From Candidatus Sulfopaludibacter sp. SbA3 (GTDB lineage Bacteria > Acidobacteriota > Terriglobia > 20CM-2-55-15), in NCBI GenBank assembly GCA_945865815.1, contig CAMBFR010000021.1, forward strand, positions 1 to 42,597: a stretch of 42,597 bases of DNA. The letters run 5' to 3'. Under the pieces are notes generated by a model that saw only the letters and a program-made list of their open reading frames with translations, was not told the origin of the DNA and did no database searches. Positions 8,783-17,700 of the stretch are shown here, one piece after another (the stretch's first letter is position 1; each line of letters opens with the position of its first letter). Both the position numbers and the translations under genes were made by a program.

Positions 8783-9886
8783 ATGACGACCTATATCCAC
8801 GAACTTATTGACTGGCCACGGTTTACATGGAACCACCAAGGGTTGGCCCCCATCCTGGCTGACGTACGCCATCGGCAGGGACGACTCATCGGACGGATGG
8901 AAGCGCTTGGCTTCTCTCAACGAAACGAAGCGACGCTGGAAACCCTGACGCTCGATGTTGTAAAGACCAGCGAAATCGAAGGTGCTGTTCTGAACGCGGA
9001 GCAAGTGCGCTCTTCAATTGCGCGCCGGTTGGGTATGGATATCCCAGGTGTCTTGTCGACGGATCGAAATGTGGAAGGCATCGTCGAGATGATGCTCGAT
9101 GCCACGCAGCATTTCGACAAGCGGCTCAGCAAGGATCGCCTCTTCAGTTGGCACGCCGCGCTGTTTCCAACGGGTCGCAGCGGAATGCACAAGATCAGAG
9201 TAGGCGCATGGCGAAGTGATGCTAAAGGGCCGATGCAGGTGACGTCGGGGCCCGTGAGCCGTGAGGAAGTGCATTTCGAGGCGCCGGCCGCTCAACGCCT
9301 GGCGGCTGAAATGAAGCGATTCCTTGATTGGGCGAATCGATCGGACAACACCGACCCGGTTCTTCGATCTGCGCTTGCGCATTTGTGGTTCGTCACGATC
9401 CATCCGTTTGACGATGGCAACGGCCGCATCGCGCGCGCGATCGCAGACTGGATTCTCGCTCAATCCGAAAACAGCGCTCAGCGGTTTTACAGCATGTCTG
9501 CCCAGATTCGCCGCGAGCGAAGCGCGTACTACGACGTCCTCGAAAAGACGCAGAAAGGCACGCTCGACATCACGGTTTGGATGGAATGGTTCCTTGGCTG
9601 CCTCGGTCGCGCATTCCAGAACACCGAGTCGACGCTTTCATCGGTTCTGCGCAAAGCTCGATTCTGGGAGACGCATCGCAGCGTGACATTGAACGATCGT
9701 CAGCGTCTGATGCTCAACAAACTGATGGATGGATTTGAAGGAAAGCTCAGTTCATCCAAATGGGCAAAGCTCGCGACGTGTTCCCAGGACACCGCCCAGC
9801 GCGACATTCAATACCTGATCGACGCCGGGATCCTTATGAAGGATGCAGCCGGCGGCCGCAGCACAAGTTACTTCCTGGCTGATTGA
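8783..9886 (+). CDS. Fic family protein (AMPylase-type) with DUF4172-like N-terminus and internal inhibitory motif
   Basis: 367 aa. The catalytic Fic motif is complete: HPFDDGNGRIAR from His207 to Arg218 (HPFxDGNGRxxR), which in this family transfers AMP or another nucleotide moiety to target hydroxyls. The N-terminal domain holds 'KTSEIEGAVLN', in which Thr62-x3-Glu66-Gly67 matches the (S/T)xxxE(G/N) alpha-inh motif. This makes it a class II Fic protein, auto-inhibited from its own N-terminus. Residues about 305-367 ('RLMLNKLMDG... KLATCSQDTAQRDIQYLIDAGILMKDAAGGRSTSYFL') look like a winged helix. The likely role is a self-regulated modifier of a cytoplasmic target; the target is unknown. No separate antitoxin is needed by this architecture and none is seen. 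Confidence 0.92.
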   Translation: MTTYIHELIDWPRFTWNHQGLAPILADVRHRQGRLIGRMEALGFSQRNEATLETLTLDVVKTSEIEGAVLNAEQVRSSIARRLGMDIPGVLSTDRNVEGIVEMMLDATQHFDKRLSKDRLFSWHAALFPTGRSGMHKIRVGAWRSDAKGPMQVTSGPVSREEVHFEAPAAQRLAAEMKRFLDWANRSDNTDPVLRSALAHLWFVTIHPFDDGNGRIARAIADWILAQSENSAQRFYSMSAQIRRERSAYYDVLEKTQKGTLDITVWMEWFLGCLGRAFQNTESTLSSVLRKARFWETHRSVTLNDRQRLMLNKLMDGFEGKLSSSKWAKLATCSQDTAQRDIQYLIDAGILMKDAAGGRSTSYFLAD

Positions 9887-9956
9887 AAAGGGAGGACCTG
9901 TTGTGGAAACGCTCTGGTCAGTACGGTCGAAGAATCGATCCTGGAAGACAGCGCAA

Positions 9957-9978
9957 TGGAGGCGGCGGGGATCGAACT
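9957..9978 (-). other. tmRNA-3'-end-like sequence, possible attachment-site remnant
   Basis: Read on the minus strand, this 22-mer begins AGTTCGATCCCC and ends GCCGCCTCCA. That is very close to the T-loop plus acceptor 3' end common in bacterial tmRNA genes (ssrA), a frequent integrase target. The preceding bases (GTAAAC) cannot form the 5' half of a T-stem, and no CCA or tmRNA body is present, so this is at most a 3' fragment such as an att scar. It lies inside the plus-strand accessory block, between fic and the nucleotidyltransferase pair. No integrase gene and no second copy were seen in the window. Confidence 0.35.
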
Positions 9979-10056
9979 GTTTACGCGTCTGGCATCAAGC
10001 TGAAGATATAGTCGACTCAGGACATTCAAACAGGTTCCCATGTTAGACTCTGCTTC

Positions 10057-10281
10057 ATGAAGGTCGAGCCGATGGATATGTCCGAGTTGCCGGCCGGCGA
10101 ACCTTTCCCCATGCCGGAGATTGATTCCAATGGTGTGGACCGCTCGCAGATTCGAAGCCATCTGGCGCTCACTCCCTTTGAGAGACTGAAAACGGTCGAG
10201 TCTTTCCTGGCCTCCACCGTGAGGATCCGTCGTGGACTACGTCGAACCTCAATATCACCAGATCCTGTTCCGCCTCGCTGA
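10057..10281 (+). CDS. small protein paired with nucleotidyltransferase-fold gene
   Basis: 74 aa. The central part, 'NGVDRSQIRSHLALTPFERLKTVESFLASTVRIRRGLR', matches a pattern often seen in short ORFs directly upstream of nucleotidyltransferase-like genes (G-V-D-R-x-x-I-R-x-x-L-x-L-T-P-x-E-R-L). It is mostly helical and charged. The 3' end overlaps the next gene by 50 nt in another frame, so translation is coupled. An alternative ATG at 10072 is possible. The pairing suggests an accessory or antitoxin-like subunit; this is inferred from arrangement only. Confidence 0.6.
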   Translation: MKVEPMDMSELPAGEPFPMPEIDSNGVDRSQIRSHLALTPFERLKTVESFLASTVRIRRGLRRTSISPDPVPPR

Positions 10282-10723
10282 CGCAGGAGTCGATTTCATC
10301 GGTGTTGGCATGGTTTCGGCGATCCTGCAGGGCGTGCCTCTTACCACCATGGACCTCGACATCGTCCACAGCAGAACTCCAGAGAACGTGGCGCGCCTCC
10401 TTCGCGTACTCACAGATCTGGATGCTGTGGCGCGCAACGATCCTCGCCGTTTACGGCCAAACGAAAACCACCTGCTTGGGCCGGGACACATCCTGCTAAG
10501 GACTCGTTTTGGGGACTTCGATTGCCTTGGAACCATCGACGCAGGCCGAAGTTATGTGGACCTGCTGCCGGCCAGCATTCCGCTTGAGTTTGAGGGGCGA
10601 ACGTTCCAGTTCCTCCACCTGCGCGAAATTCTAGCCATCAAGAAGCGGGCCGGCAGACCCAAGGACCTGGCGGCGATTCCTTATATCGAATCCACAATTG
10701 ATGAAATCGAACGCAAGACATAG
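10232..10723 (+). CDS. nucleotidyltransferase-fold protein (minimal NTase, toxin-antitoxin-like context)
   Basis: 163 aa from a GTG start at 10232 (MDYVEPQYHQIL). 'FIGVGMVSAILQGVPLTTMDLDIV' is the polymerase-beta-type NTase signature, with Asp41 and Asp43 as the metal-binding DxD pair. The third acidic strand probably lies in 'FGDFDCLG'. The C-terminal 'FLHLREILAIKKRAGRPKDLAAIPYIE' helix (K-x-x-x-G-R-x-K-D) is typical of this small-protein family. The overlap with the upstream 74-aa gene indicates a two-gene module comparable to another one at 28816-29548. Nucleotide substrate and target are unknown; a toxin role is possible but unproven. Confidence 0.75.
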   Translation: MDYVEPQYHQILFRLADAGVDFIGVGMVSAILQGVPLTTMDLDIVHSRTPENVARLLRVLTDLDAVARNDPRRLRPNENHLLGPGHILLRTRFGDFDCLGTIDAGRSYVDLLPASIPLEFEGRTFQFLHLREILAIKKRAGRPKDLAAIPYIESTIDEIERKT

Positions 10724-10739
10724 GGATTTCCGCTCAGGA

Positions 10740-10929
10740 CTTGAGCCGTGGTTTTCGGGAGCCGGTTCGAAACCGAAGATTCGTAAAGATGACGAACGGA
10801 ATCGCCCTCCGCCAGATACAGGCTCGCTCTCACGGGCTTGCTGGTCGCAAACTCCAGGATTGCGGCCAAAGGGACGCTCGCGTTCGGATTTCGCCGAATC
10901 GACGGCAGCCGGATGAAGTTCTGGCTCGG
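10740..10929 (-). pseudogene. relic reading frame, no start codon
   Basis: Between the nucleotidyltransferase gene and the metalloprotease stop, the minus strand carries an open frame with coding-like composition ('FIRLPSIRRNPNASVPLAAILEF', 'KPVRASLYLAEGDSVRHLYESS'). It has no credible start or ribosome binding site and ends at the edge of the plus-strand block. The 'PLAAILEFATSKPVRASL' pattern looks like a beta-sandwich from a secreted protein, but I cannot name the family. It may be a gene cut off when the plus-strand block arrived. Confidence 0.3.
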
Positions 10930-10934
10930 GATTC

Positions 10935-13900
10935 CTAGCGCAGCGTAGTGCTCAAGGACGAACCCGCCTGAGTGAACATCTTCAACGTCCCGCTCGGCGC
11001 CTCTACCGTCGTGTTCCCGAACAAAACGAACTGGGTCGTAAAACCGCCGCCATCGGCAATGTGAGGGAACAACAACTCCGGCATCGCGGCGTTGACGCCT
11101 TCATCGACCGGCGGAGTCGTTGTAATCAGGAAGTCTCCCCTCTCGTTAGTGCGTGCGCGAAGGGCGACCACCGACAGCCCCGCTGTGGATTCCGTAGAGA
11201 CCTTCAGCACTCCCTGAATGGATGCCAGCGCCTGGAAACCCGGAAGCTGGTTCAGGAAGAGTGCGGTCTGGCCGTTTGCCGGAATCGTCAGGTTCGAAGT
11301 TCCCAAAGTGGCGCCGGCAAGATTCGTCAGCGTGAACGTGGCTGTCGTTGGCAGCAATCCTGGATTTGCCACCGCCACACCCGTAACGATCGGGCCCGAA
11401 AGTTCCGCATACATTCGCTGCGAGCGGGCCGCCCGAAGCGCCGGTACTCCCGCCTCCGAAACCGTTACTCCGCCTGTGCGGTACGAGAAAATCGCGAGGC
11501 CGGAGGGCGCAGGCTGGGTTCCCGAAGGAACCACGCGGATCGAACCCGAGACGACACTGGCCGGAGCGCCGCTCGTGCTCAGGCGCCGCACGGAGCGTGG
11601 CGGAATCGAATACGAGAATTGAGACGCGGTCTGGCCGTCCACATTGATGGAAGCCGGCGCGCCGGCCGCCGTGGCGCTGCCCTGGTTATAGAACTCGACG
11701 GTGCCGCTGATCGCGCTGTTGGTTGGATTGACCAAAGCGAGCTGAGTTGTCCAGCCTCCACCCTCCGCATAGTGGGAGAAAGTCAGCCGTTCGCTGACCG
11801 GAGCCCGGTCCAGATCGACGACGGGTAATGTCGTGAACAGGAATTCCGCTCTCTCGTTGGTGAATCCGCGCAACGCGATGGCCGACACCGGCAGCGAGGA
11901 AGTGAGCGACAACGTTCCTTCGAATGACGCGCCGGCGTTAAAGGGACTTTGGTTGAGAAACGCCGCGGTTTGTCCGTTTGCCGGAATCGGGAAAGTGCTG
12001 ACCGGCGTAGTCGTTCCGGCCGTGTCGGTGAGAGAGAAGCTGATCGTGACCGGCTGCGGGTTGGGATTTGCAATCGCGACACCCGTATTCACCGGACCGT
12101 TGACGCTCGCGTAGAACCGGGCGTTGCGAATCAAGGGAGAGGCTGTAACGCCGGCTTCCGTAACCAGCACACCGCCCTGCCGGAACCCGAAGATCGCCAG
12201 GCCGGCCGGGGAACCGCTGCCTCCGGACGGCTGGATTCGCACGTATCCGATCGTTAACGCGCCCGTGCCTTCGGTGACGAGCGAGGTGCCGCCGCCCAGC
12301 GGGATCGCGTAGCTCCGGGTCGAGGCCGCAGCCGGCGCCGGCACGCCTCCGGCAATCGTGAAATTCCGGTCCGAGATGTCGAAGAAGATGTTCCCGACGG
12401 CTTCCACTCTTACGCGGGCCGCCGCGGTGGAAACGTTGGGCGCCGTAATTGACGCGGTCCCGTTGTTGGGAACGCTCGATGCGAGAACCGTGGGAAACGT
12501 CAAGCCGCCGTCCGTTGACAGGGAGATCTTCACGTTCGCCGTATTTACCGGAACACTCGCCGTGTTTGCCACGTTCCACGTGATAGCTTGCGAGGAGCCG
12601 GCGGCCCAAACGATGTCGGTATTGGGCTGCAGCACGGAAAACGGTCCGGCGTTCGCGGTGACGTTCACAGTCGTCAACGCCTCGGAAACGCCGCCTCCTC
12701 CGGCGCGATTGTCGCGCGCAAGAACCCGGAATTTCATCACTCGGGTCGTCGAAGGCAGGACTTCACCGGTCAGGAACGTCGATTGTCCGACCGTGAATGT
12801 TGCGGGGGGCTCGCCGGCGCTGTCGAGGATGTGCCTCAAACGTGGAAACGTTCTGGATGGATCGATGGTGGGCCGGAACGAACGGAAGATCGGGCGCATG
12901 CCGTCGTCGGTTTCCGGAGGCGACGCCGGCCCGAGATCGTATTCTTCCCATGTGTAGGTGACGCGATCTCCATCAGGGTCGCTGCCGGTTGCAGTCAGCG
13001 TGAACGGCGTGGAGCGCGGGATCGTGAAGTCCGATCCAGCGCTGACCGCCGGCGGATTGTTGCCGGTTGGCGTCTGAACGCCGCAGGCCTTCCCGTCGCC
13101 ATTGGTGACGAAATCGACGACCTGCAGGTAACTCGACGAATGAAAATAGTCATCGCTCGAGTTCTGAAGGTTGGCCCCCGTGCAAAGGCCGGAATAGGAG
13201 GCTGCCGTCGATCCCGAGCCGGGTTCGAAAGCCGAAGTAGCACTCCGATTCGTGTCGCACCCTTCCGCCGACGAATTAAATGTGTGATCGCCGCCGAGTT
13301 GGTGAATGACCTCGTGCGCGACATAGTCGACGTCGTAGGGATCGGCAATCGGTTGATCCGTTCCCGTTGCGCCCTGCGCCTTGACGCCGGAGACACATAG
13401 CCCCGGGGCGCCCACGCCGCCACTACCCACTGTAAAGACATGGCCGAGATCGTAGTTGGCATTGCCAATGACGGCGTCGAGATTCGGCTGGTTCTGGTCG
13501 GCGAGGCCCGAGGCGTCCGCCGCCGTGTACGGGTCTGTCGCCGGATCCGTGTAAATGATTTTCGACTGGTCCGCGACCAGGGTGAAGCGGATCGCAAAAT
13601 CGCGTTCGTACAAAACCGTCACTCGGTTGATTGTGGTCACAATCGCCGCAAGCGCCCGTTCCACCGTCCCGCCATGGAACCGCGTGTACTCGCCGGTAGC
13701 GGCCACTGCCAGCCGGTACGTTCTCAACACCGGGCCGGAAGAGACACCCTTTGTGTCCAAAGACAATCGCGACGCGATAGAGCGAGCGGCGCCCGGCTGA
13801 TAATAACAGGTGAACAGCGGGCCGGTCTGCGCCAGGTCCCGCGCGCCATCGGCCTTATAGTAAGTTCTGTACAGCCCGCTTTGCATCGCGTAAGGATCGA

Positions 13901-14420
13901 CATAGACCGTGCCGGCCGTCGACAAGACCAGGCCGTGGACGCCTTCCGGGGTCCAGTCCAGCCGAGCCGTGGCATCCGGGTCATCGACACCCTGGGCCGA
14001 ATACGTGCGGATGCCGGGAAACTGCGCCGCCAGCTCCGGCTCCATCACCGGCGATTCCACAACCCTGAATCTCGCCATGCGGCCGTCAGGCATCGGCAGC
14101 GTCAGCGTGGGACGCGAGGCGGCCGCTGCTGAAGACTCGCGGGGGACCCGCGCCATCAGTGCACCGAAAGCGCTGAGGTTCAATCGTGCCGTGAGGAATC
14201 GCGACGGTATCCGCTCCACCGTGGCGTCCGACGACACCGGCGCCGTTTCGACGAATTCCCAAAGCCCGTCTTCGGCGGCAAGAGATTCGACGATGCCGAT
14301 CTGACCGGTAACCGGTTTCGACGCCGAACTGAGCGCGAACAGAACGAGAAACAGCTGCAACCTGAATGCCGATTTCACGAGGCCGGATAAATTGAATGTA
14401 TATGAACGGCGTTTGGACAC
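10935..14420 (-). CDS. secreted metzincin zinc metalloprotease (reprolysin-like) with tandem C-terminal module
   Basis: 1161 aa from a GTG start (AGGGG about 9 nt upstream). A hydrophobic export segment spans about 20-35. The catalytic domain (about 230-450) contains HEVIHQLGGDH: His369, Glu370, His373, Gly376 and His379, a complete HExxHxxGxxH metzincin zinc site. It is preceded by an 'LRTYRLAVAATGEYT' entry strand typical of M12B-like secreted proteases. Next come an Ig/PKD-like domain (about 453-600, 'NPPAVSAGSDFTIPRSTPFTLTATGSDPDGD') and another beta domain (about 600-695). From about residue 700 to the end there are two tandem copies of a roughly 220-240-residue module ('GLAIFGFRQGGV', 'NERAEFLFTTLPVVD', 'PANGQTA'), which also occurs in the protein at 29656-31638. 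Expected role is extracellular protein degradation; the module may mediate surface attachment or secretion. Confidence 0.9.
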   Translation of the reverse strand: MSKRRSYTFNLSGLVKSAFRLQLFLVLFALSSASKPVTGQIGIVESLAAEDGLWEFVETAPVSSDATVERIPSRFLTARLNLSAFGALMARVPRESSAAAASRPTLTLPMPDGRMARFRVVESPVMEPELAAQFPGIRTYSAQGVDDPDATARLDWTPEGVHGLVLSTAGTVYVDPYAMQSGLYRTYYKADGARDLAQTGPLFTCYYQPGAARSIASRLSLDTKGVSSGPVLRTYRLAVAATGEYTRFHGGTVERALAAIVTTINRVTVLYERDFAIRFTLVADQSKIIYTDPATDPYTAADASGLADQNQPNLDAVIGNANYDLGHVFTVGSGGVGAPGLCVSGVKAQGATGTDQPIADPYDVDYVAHEVIHQLGGDHTFNSSAEGCDTNRSATSAFEPGSGSTAASYSGLCTGANLQNSSDDYFHSSSYLQVVDFVTNGDGKACGVQTPTGNNPPAVSAGSDFTIPRSTPFTLTATGSDPDGDRVTYTWEEYDLGPASPPETDDGMRPIFRSFRPTIDPSRTFPRLRHILDSAGEPPATFTVGQSTFLTGEVLPSTTRVMKFRVLARDNRAGGGGVSEALTTVNVTANAGPFSVLQPNTDIVWAAGSSQAITWNVANTASVPVNTANVKISLSTDGGLTFPTVLASSVPNNGTASITAPNVSTAAARVRVEAVGNIFFDISDRNFTIAGGVPAPAAASTRSYAIPLGGGTSLVTEGTGALTIGYVRIQPSGGSGSPAGLAIFGFRQGGVLVTEAGVTASPLIRNARFYASVNGPVNTGVAIANPNPQPVTISFSLTDTAGTTTPVSTFPIPANGQTAAFLNQSPFNAGASFEGTLSLTSSLPVSAIALRGFTNERAEFLFTTLPVVDLDRAPVSERLTFSHYAEGGGWTTQLALVNPTNSAISGTVEFYNQGSATAAGAPASINVDGQTASQFSYSIPPRSVRRLSTSGAPASVVSGSIRVVPSGTQPAPSGLAIFSYRTGGVTVSEAGVPALRAARSQRMYAELSGPIVTGVAVANPGLLPTTATFTLTNLAGATLGTSNLTIPANGQTALFLNQLPGFQALASIQGVLKVSTESTAGLSVVALRARTNERGDFLITTTPPVDEGVNAAMPELLFPHIADGGGFTTQFVLFGNTTVEAPSGTLKMFTQAGSSLSTTLR

Positions 14421-14771
14421 GAGTACTACCCCTTTACCTTAACGAAAATGCGCCGGTTGGCGATGCGAGTATTCAAGTGGGTAAGTATCGCGATTCGGGG
14501 GTATGGCGGCAATCGAAATCCGGAAGTCACGCTCACTCGTGTGCCCCGGCAGAAGGCGTCCTGTCGGAAGCAATAGGGCTTGTCCAACTCAGGGGATTCT
14601 TTAAGAACGAAGGAAGTAAAATCGAAAACCAAACGGTTGGATAACCGCCCCTCAGGTTTTAGGGATCAGTTGAGTAGACCCGGATTACCGGCGGCGCCAA
14701 GCTTGTAATTAATAAGCGCTGGCCGCGAGCGCCCCTCCCCAATTGGGAGGAGCGCTCACGACCCGCATCGG
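14421..14771. other. intergenic region, 351 bp
   Basis: This stretch separates the metalloprotease gene from the second TonB receptor, both on the minus strand. It holds the 5' leader of the protease, with a run ending AAAGGGGTAGTACTC just before the GTG, and the hairpin at 14727-14757. No riboswitch consensus, tRNA or convincing small gene was recognised on either strand. Confidence 0.5.
14727..14757 (-). terminator. stem-loop after the TonB receptor gene
   Basis: GAGCGC and CCTCCC pair with GGGAGG and GCGCTC around the loop CAATT, with one C/A mismatch, giving a 12-13 bp stem. It starts 14 bp beyond the stop codon of the receptor at 14772. No long U tract follows on the minus strand, so it may be a weak or Rho-assisted terminator, or a 3' stabilising hairpin. 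Confidence 0.5.
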
Positions 14772-17700
14772 TCAGAAGTTCAATCTGGCGCCGAGCGTGA
14801 ACTTCCTGCCTTCGGTGGCCGTGCTGATGAGCCCGAACGAACTCGAATTGATATCGACATTGGGATTGCCGAATAGCGGATGGTTTAACACGTTCGTCAC
14901 ATCCATACGGAATTCCAACTGCCGTGTCTCATCAATATTCACGCGCTTGTTCAGATTCATATCCAAAGTAAAACGCGAGGGGCCCTCGACCGTACGTTTG
15001 CCAAGGGTCCCGACTCCACCCGGGGATGGGTTCACCAGCAACGCCTGGCCCTGAGCATTGAAGATTGCCCTGTTGCTGAACGCCGCGTTCAGCGTGTTCG
15101 CGGAAGTAACGGCGGCGCTGCCCGGATCGGACGACTGCGTCAGCCCGGGGAAGAAGGTCGGTAATATCCTGTCCCTAAACGTCAGCTTGCCTTCGGGGAA
15201 GTCGCCCAGAATGTTTGGCGTGTTGTTGGCCTGCTGCCAGATGTTCGACAGCCCGCCCGCAGACAGCGTCAGAGGGGCGCCCGAACTATAGCGTGTGATG
15301 AAGCCCAATTGCCATTGCCCCACGAGCCGATCGACCCAGCCCGGTGCCGAACTCAGCAGCGCGCGGTTGGCGCCGAAGGGCAACGTATAGGTACCGTTTC
15401 CCGTGGCGATATGGCTCCGGTGGAAGCCGAGCAGCGCTTTGTCCAGCCCGAAGTTGTTCGGGTCTCGCCCATACAAGTTATGGTCATCGTCGGAGATGCC
15501 CAGGTTCTTGCTCCAGGTGTATGAAGCAGATCCCGCCAGGCCGTACGACATTCGTTTTGTCAATTGAAGCTGCATGGAGTGGTAAGTGGAATTACCGTTG
15601 TTCCCAACGACGCCCACCTCCGTGAACTGCGGGTTGTAGACCAGGAAGTTGTCCGGCAGCCTTCCGTTGGTGATGAATCCGCCGGCATTTCCAGTTACGT
15701 TCGTGCTCTCAGTCAGGAACTGGGCCACGGCGCCGACTCCGCCGTTGGCAAGATTCGTTCGAGTCGGCTGGTAGCGGCGGAGCGCCTCAGACCCCGTCAG
15801 AGTCGTTCCGTTCACTACGCCGGCGCCCGGTATGTTGAGGCCCATCAGCATTCGGTCGAACAACGGATGACTTCCGCCCGCCCGTGTAACGTTGAACGCC
15901 TCCAGAAACTGATTGTCCCGGATCTTGACGGCATTGAGGGGAAGTCGTCCATAGAGCTTCGACCCCTTACTCCCGATATAGGACACGTCCAAAATCAGGT
16001 TGTCTGCCAATTCGCGTTGAAACGAGAGGTTGAAGTTCTGGATGTAAGGACTGACCCGCTCCTGCTCGTAGGCGTTCATCGTGAGCGTACGGGGGGCAGT
16101 CAACGGGAAAGGCTCCAGCGGCTGAAACTGCGGTGCGAAGGGAATACCGACGTTGGACAACGACCAATAACCCGGACGCGTATAGGTCGCGCCGCAGCAG
16201 CCGAATCCTCCAAACGCTCCAGGCAGCGTACCGGCGACAGAGTCGAGTCCGCCCGCGGCCATCGCAGAGGAGATCTGCCGGCCGGCATAGGTGACGCCGT
16301 ATCCACCGCGCAAGATCGTGCTCCGTCCGAGTCCTGGGATCGAGTAGCTGAAACCCACTACTGGAGCGAAGTTGTTCCAGTCATCGTCGAAGAGTTGCTT
16401 CTCGGGAGCAGTCGAGTGTCTTCCCACAAACTCAACCCTCGTCAAGGCGCCACACGCCGGCCCGCATAGACCGGGCACTCCGCCGACAACCTTGGCGGCC
16501 AAGCCGTTCTCCTCATAGGGCACGCCGTACCAGTCCCAGGCCACCCCCAGATTCAATGTGAGATTCTGAGTCGCCTTCCATTCATCCTTGAAGAATGCCG
16601 TAATCTCCGGCGCCTTCCAATCCCGGCTCTTCAATAGGTTCCCATCGTGATAGCCCACGAATTTGAGCGGGGGCTTCGGGCTCTCCAGGTCGAAGGCGTA
16701 CCTGACGTAGTCGATAGAGCCAGACAGGTTGTACAGGACATTCCGCGCGGTGGTGGAATTGTTTGAGGTCAGTCCCGGGATTGTGAGCGAATCAATCGGC
16801 GCAATCACATTGCCTGCGCCGAGCTGGACCTGGGGTGTAAAGGTGTTGTCGTTGTACCCGCGAGTCGAGTCGACCCGTCTCTCGAAACCAGCTTTGAAAG
16901 CATGTTTGCCGCTGATCCAACTGAGGGTGTCGCCGATCTGCCACAGGGGACTATAGGAACCCCGTGTTGTACCGAAGCTGGAATTGCCCGAGAAGCTCAT
17001 GAAGCCTTGCGCAAAAAGCTGCGGAACAATTCCGAGCGGTATCCCGTTGGAGGTGGGGAGAAGAGCGAGCGCCTCTTTAGCTTTCGGCTCAATCGTGCTG
17101 TTGTCCTCGCCCTTGCGGCCGACATAAATTGGCGCCCACGTGCGAACGTCGTGCCCCCGATAGCCTCCACGAAATTCGTTCACAAAGTTCGACCCGAGCG
17201 TCGATGTGAAAGAAAAGGTGTAGATCCTCGGGTACTTGCGATTGGCGCCGTTGTAACCGTTGGGCCAATTCTCAATGCCCGAAGACTCGGCCTCGTTTTT
17301 GGAATCCTCACGGGTATAGACAAAACTGGCTTTGTGGGATGAGTTGAAGTTGTGATCCAACCGCACGTTGATCTGGTCGCGGTTGTTCTGGTCTGTCTGG
17401 TCCTGGAGCAGGACGTCCAATCCATTGATCCGGCGTGTAAACCGGATTCCGGCGGTGTTCAGGCCATCACCCACTGTGAAGTCGTTCGGTGAAGGCATGC
17501 GCGCCAAAAGCACATTTTGAATCCAGCCCGTCGGATCGTATCCGGTTCGAAATGGATCATAAGAGAACAGGTTGATCGATTGCAGATCCCCTGTCGCGCT
17601 GGACGGCCTCAACGGATTGCCGGAGCGATCGACGGTGGGGGCAGTCTGCAGCGCATTCCTGGCATCGGCGCCCGGGTAGAATCGGAAAATTCCCCTGCGC

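Noticed and set aside
10755-10790. GGTTCGAAACC, a tRNA B-box-like sequence
   Set aside because: No acceptor, D or anticodon stems can be formed around it, and it lies in the relic region; treated as chance.
14426-14632. 68-codon frame upstream of the metalloprotease
   Set aside because: It has no recognisable features, no ribosome binding site and an odd composition; probably leader or spacer sequence.
14421-14771. Riboswitch in the leader of the metalloprotease gene
   Set aside because: No c-di-GMP, cobalamin, TPP or other known core consensus could be read on the minus strand.
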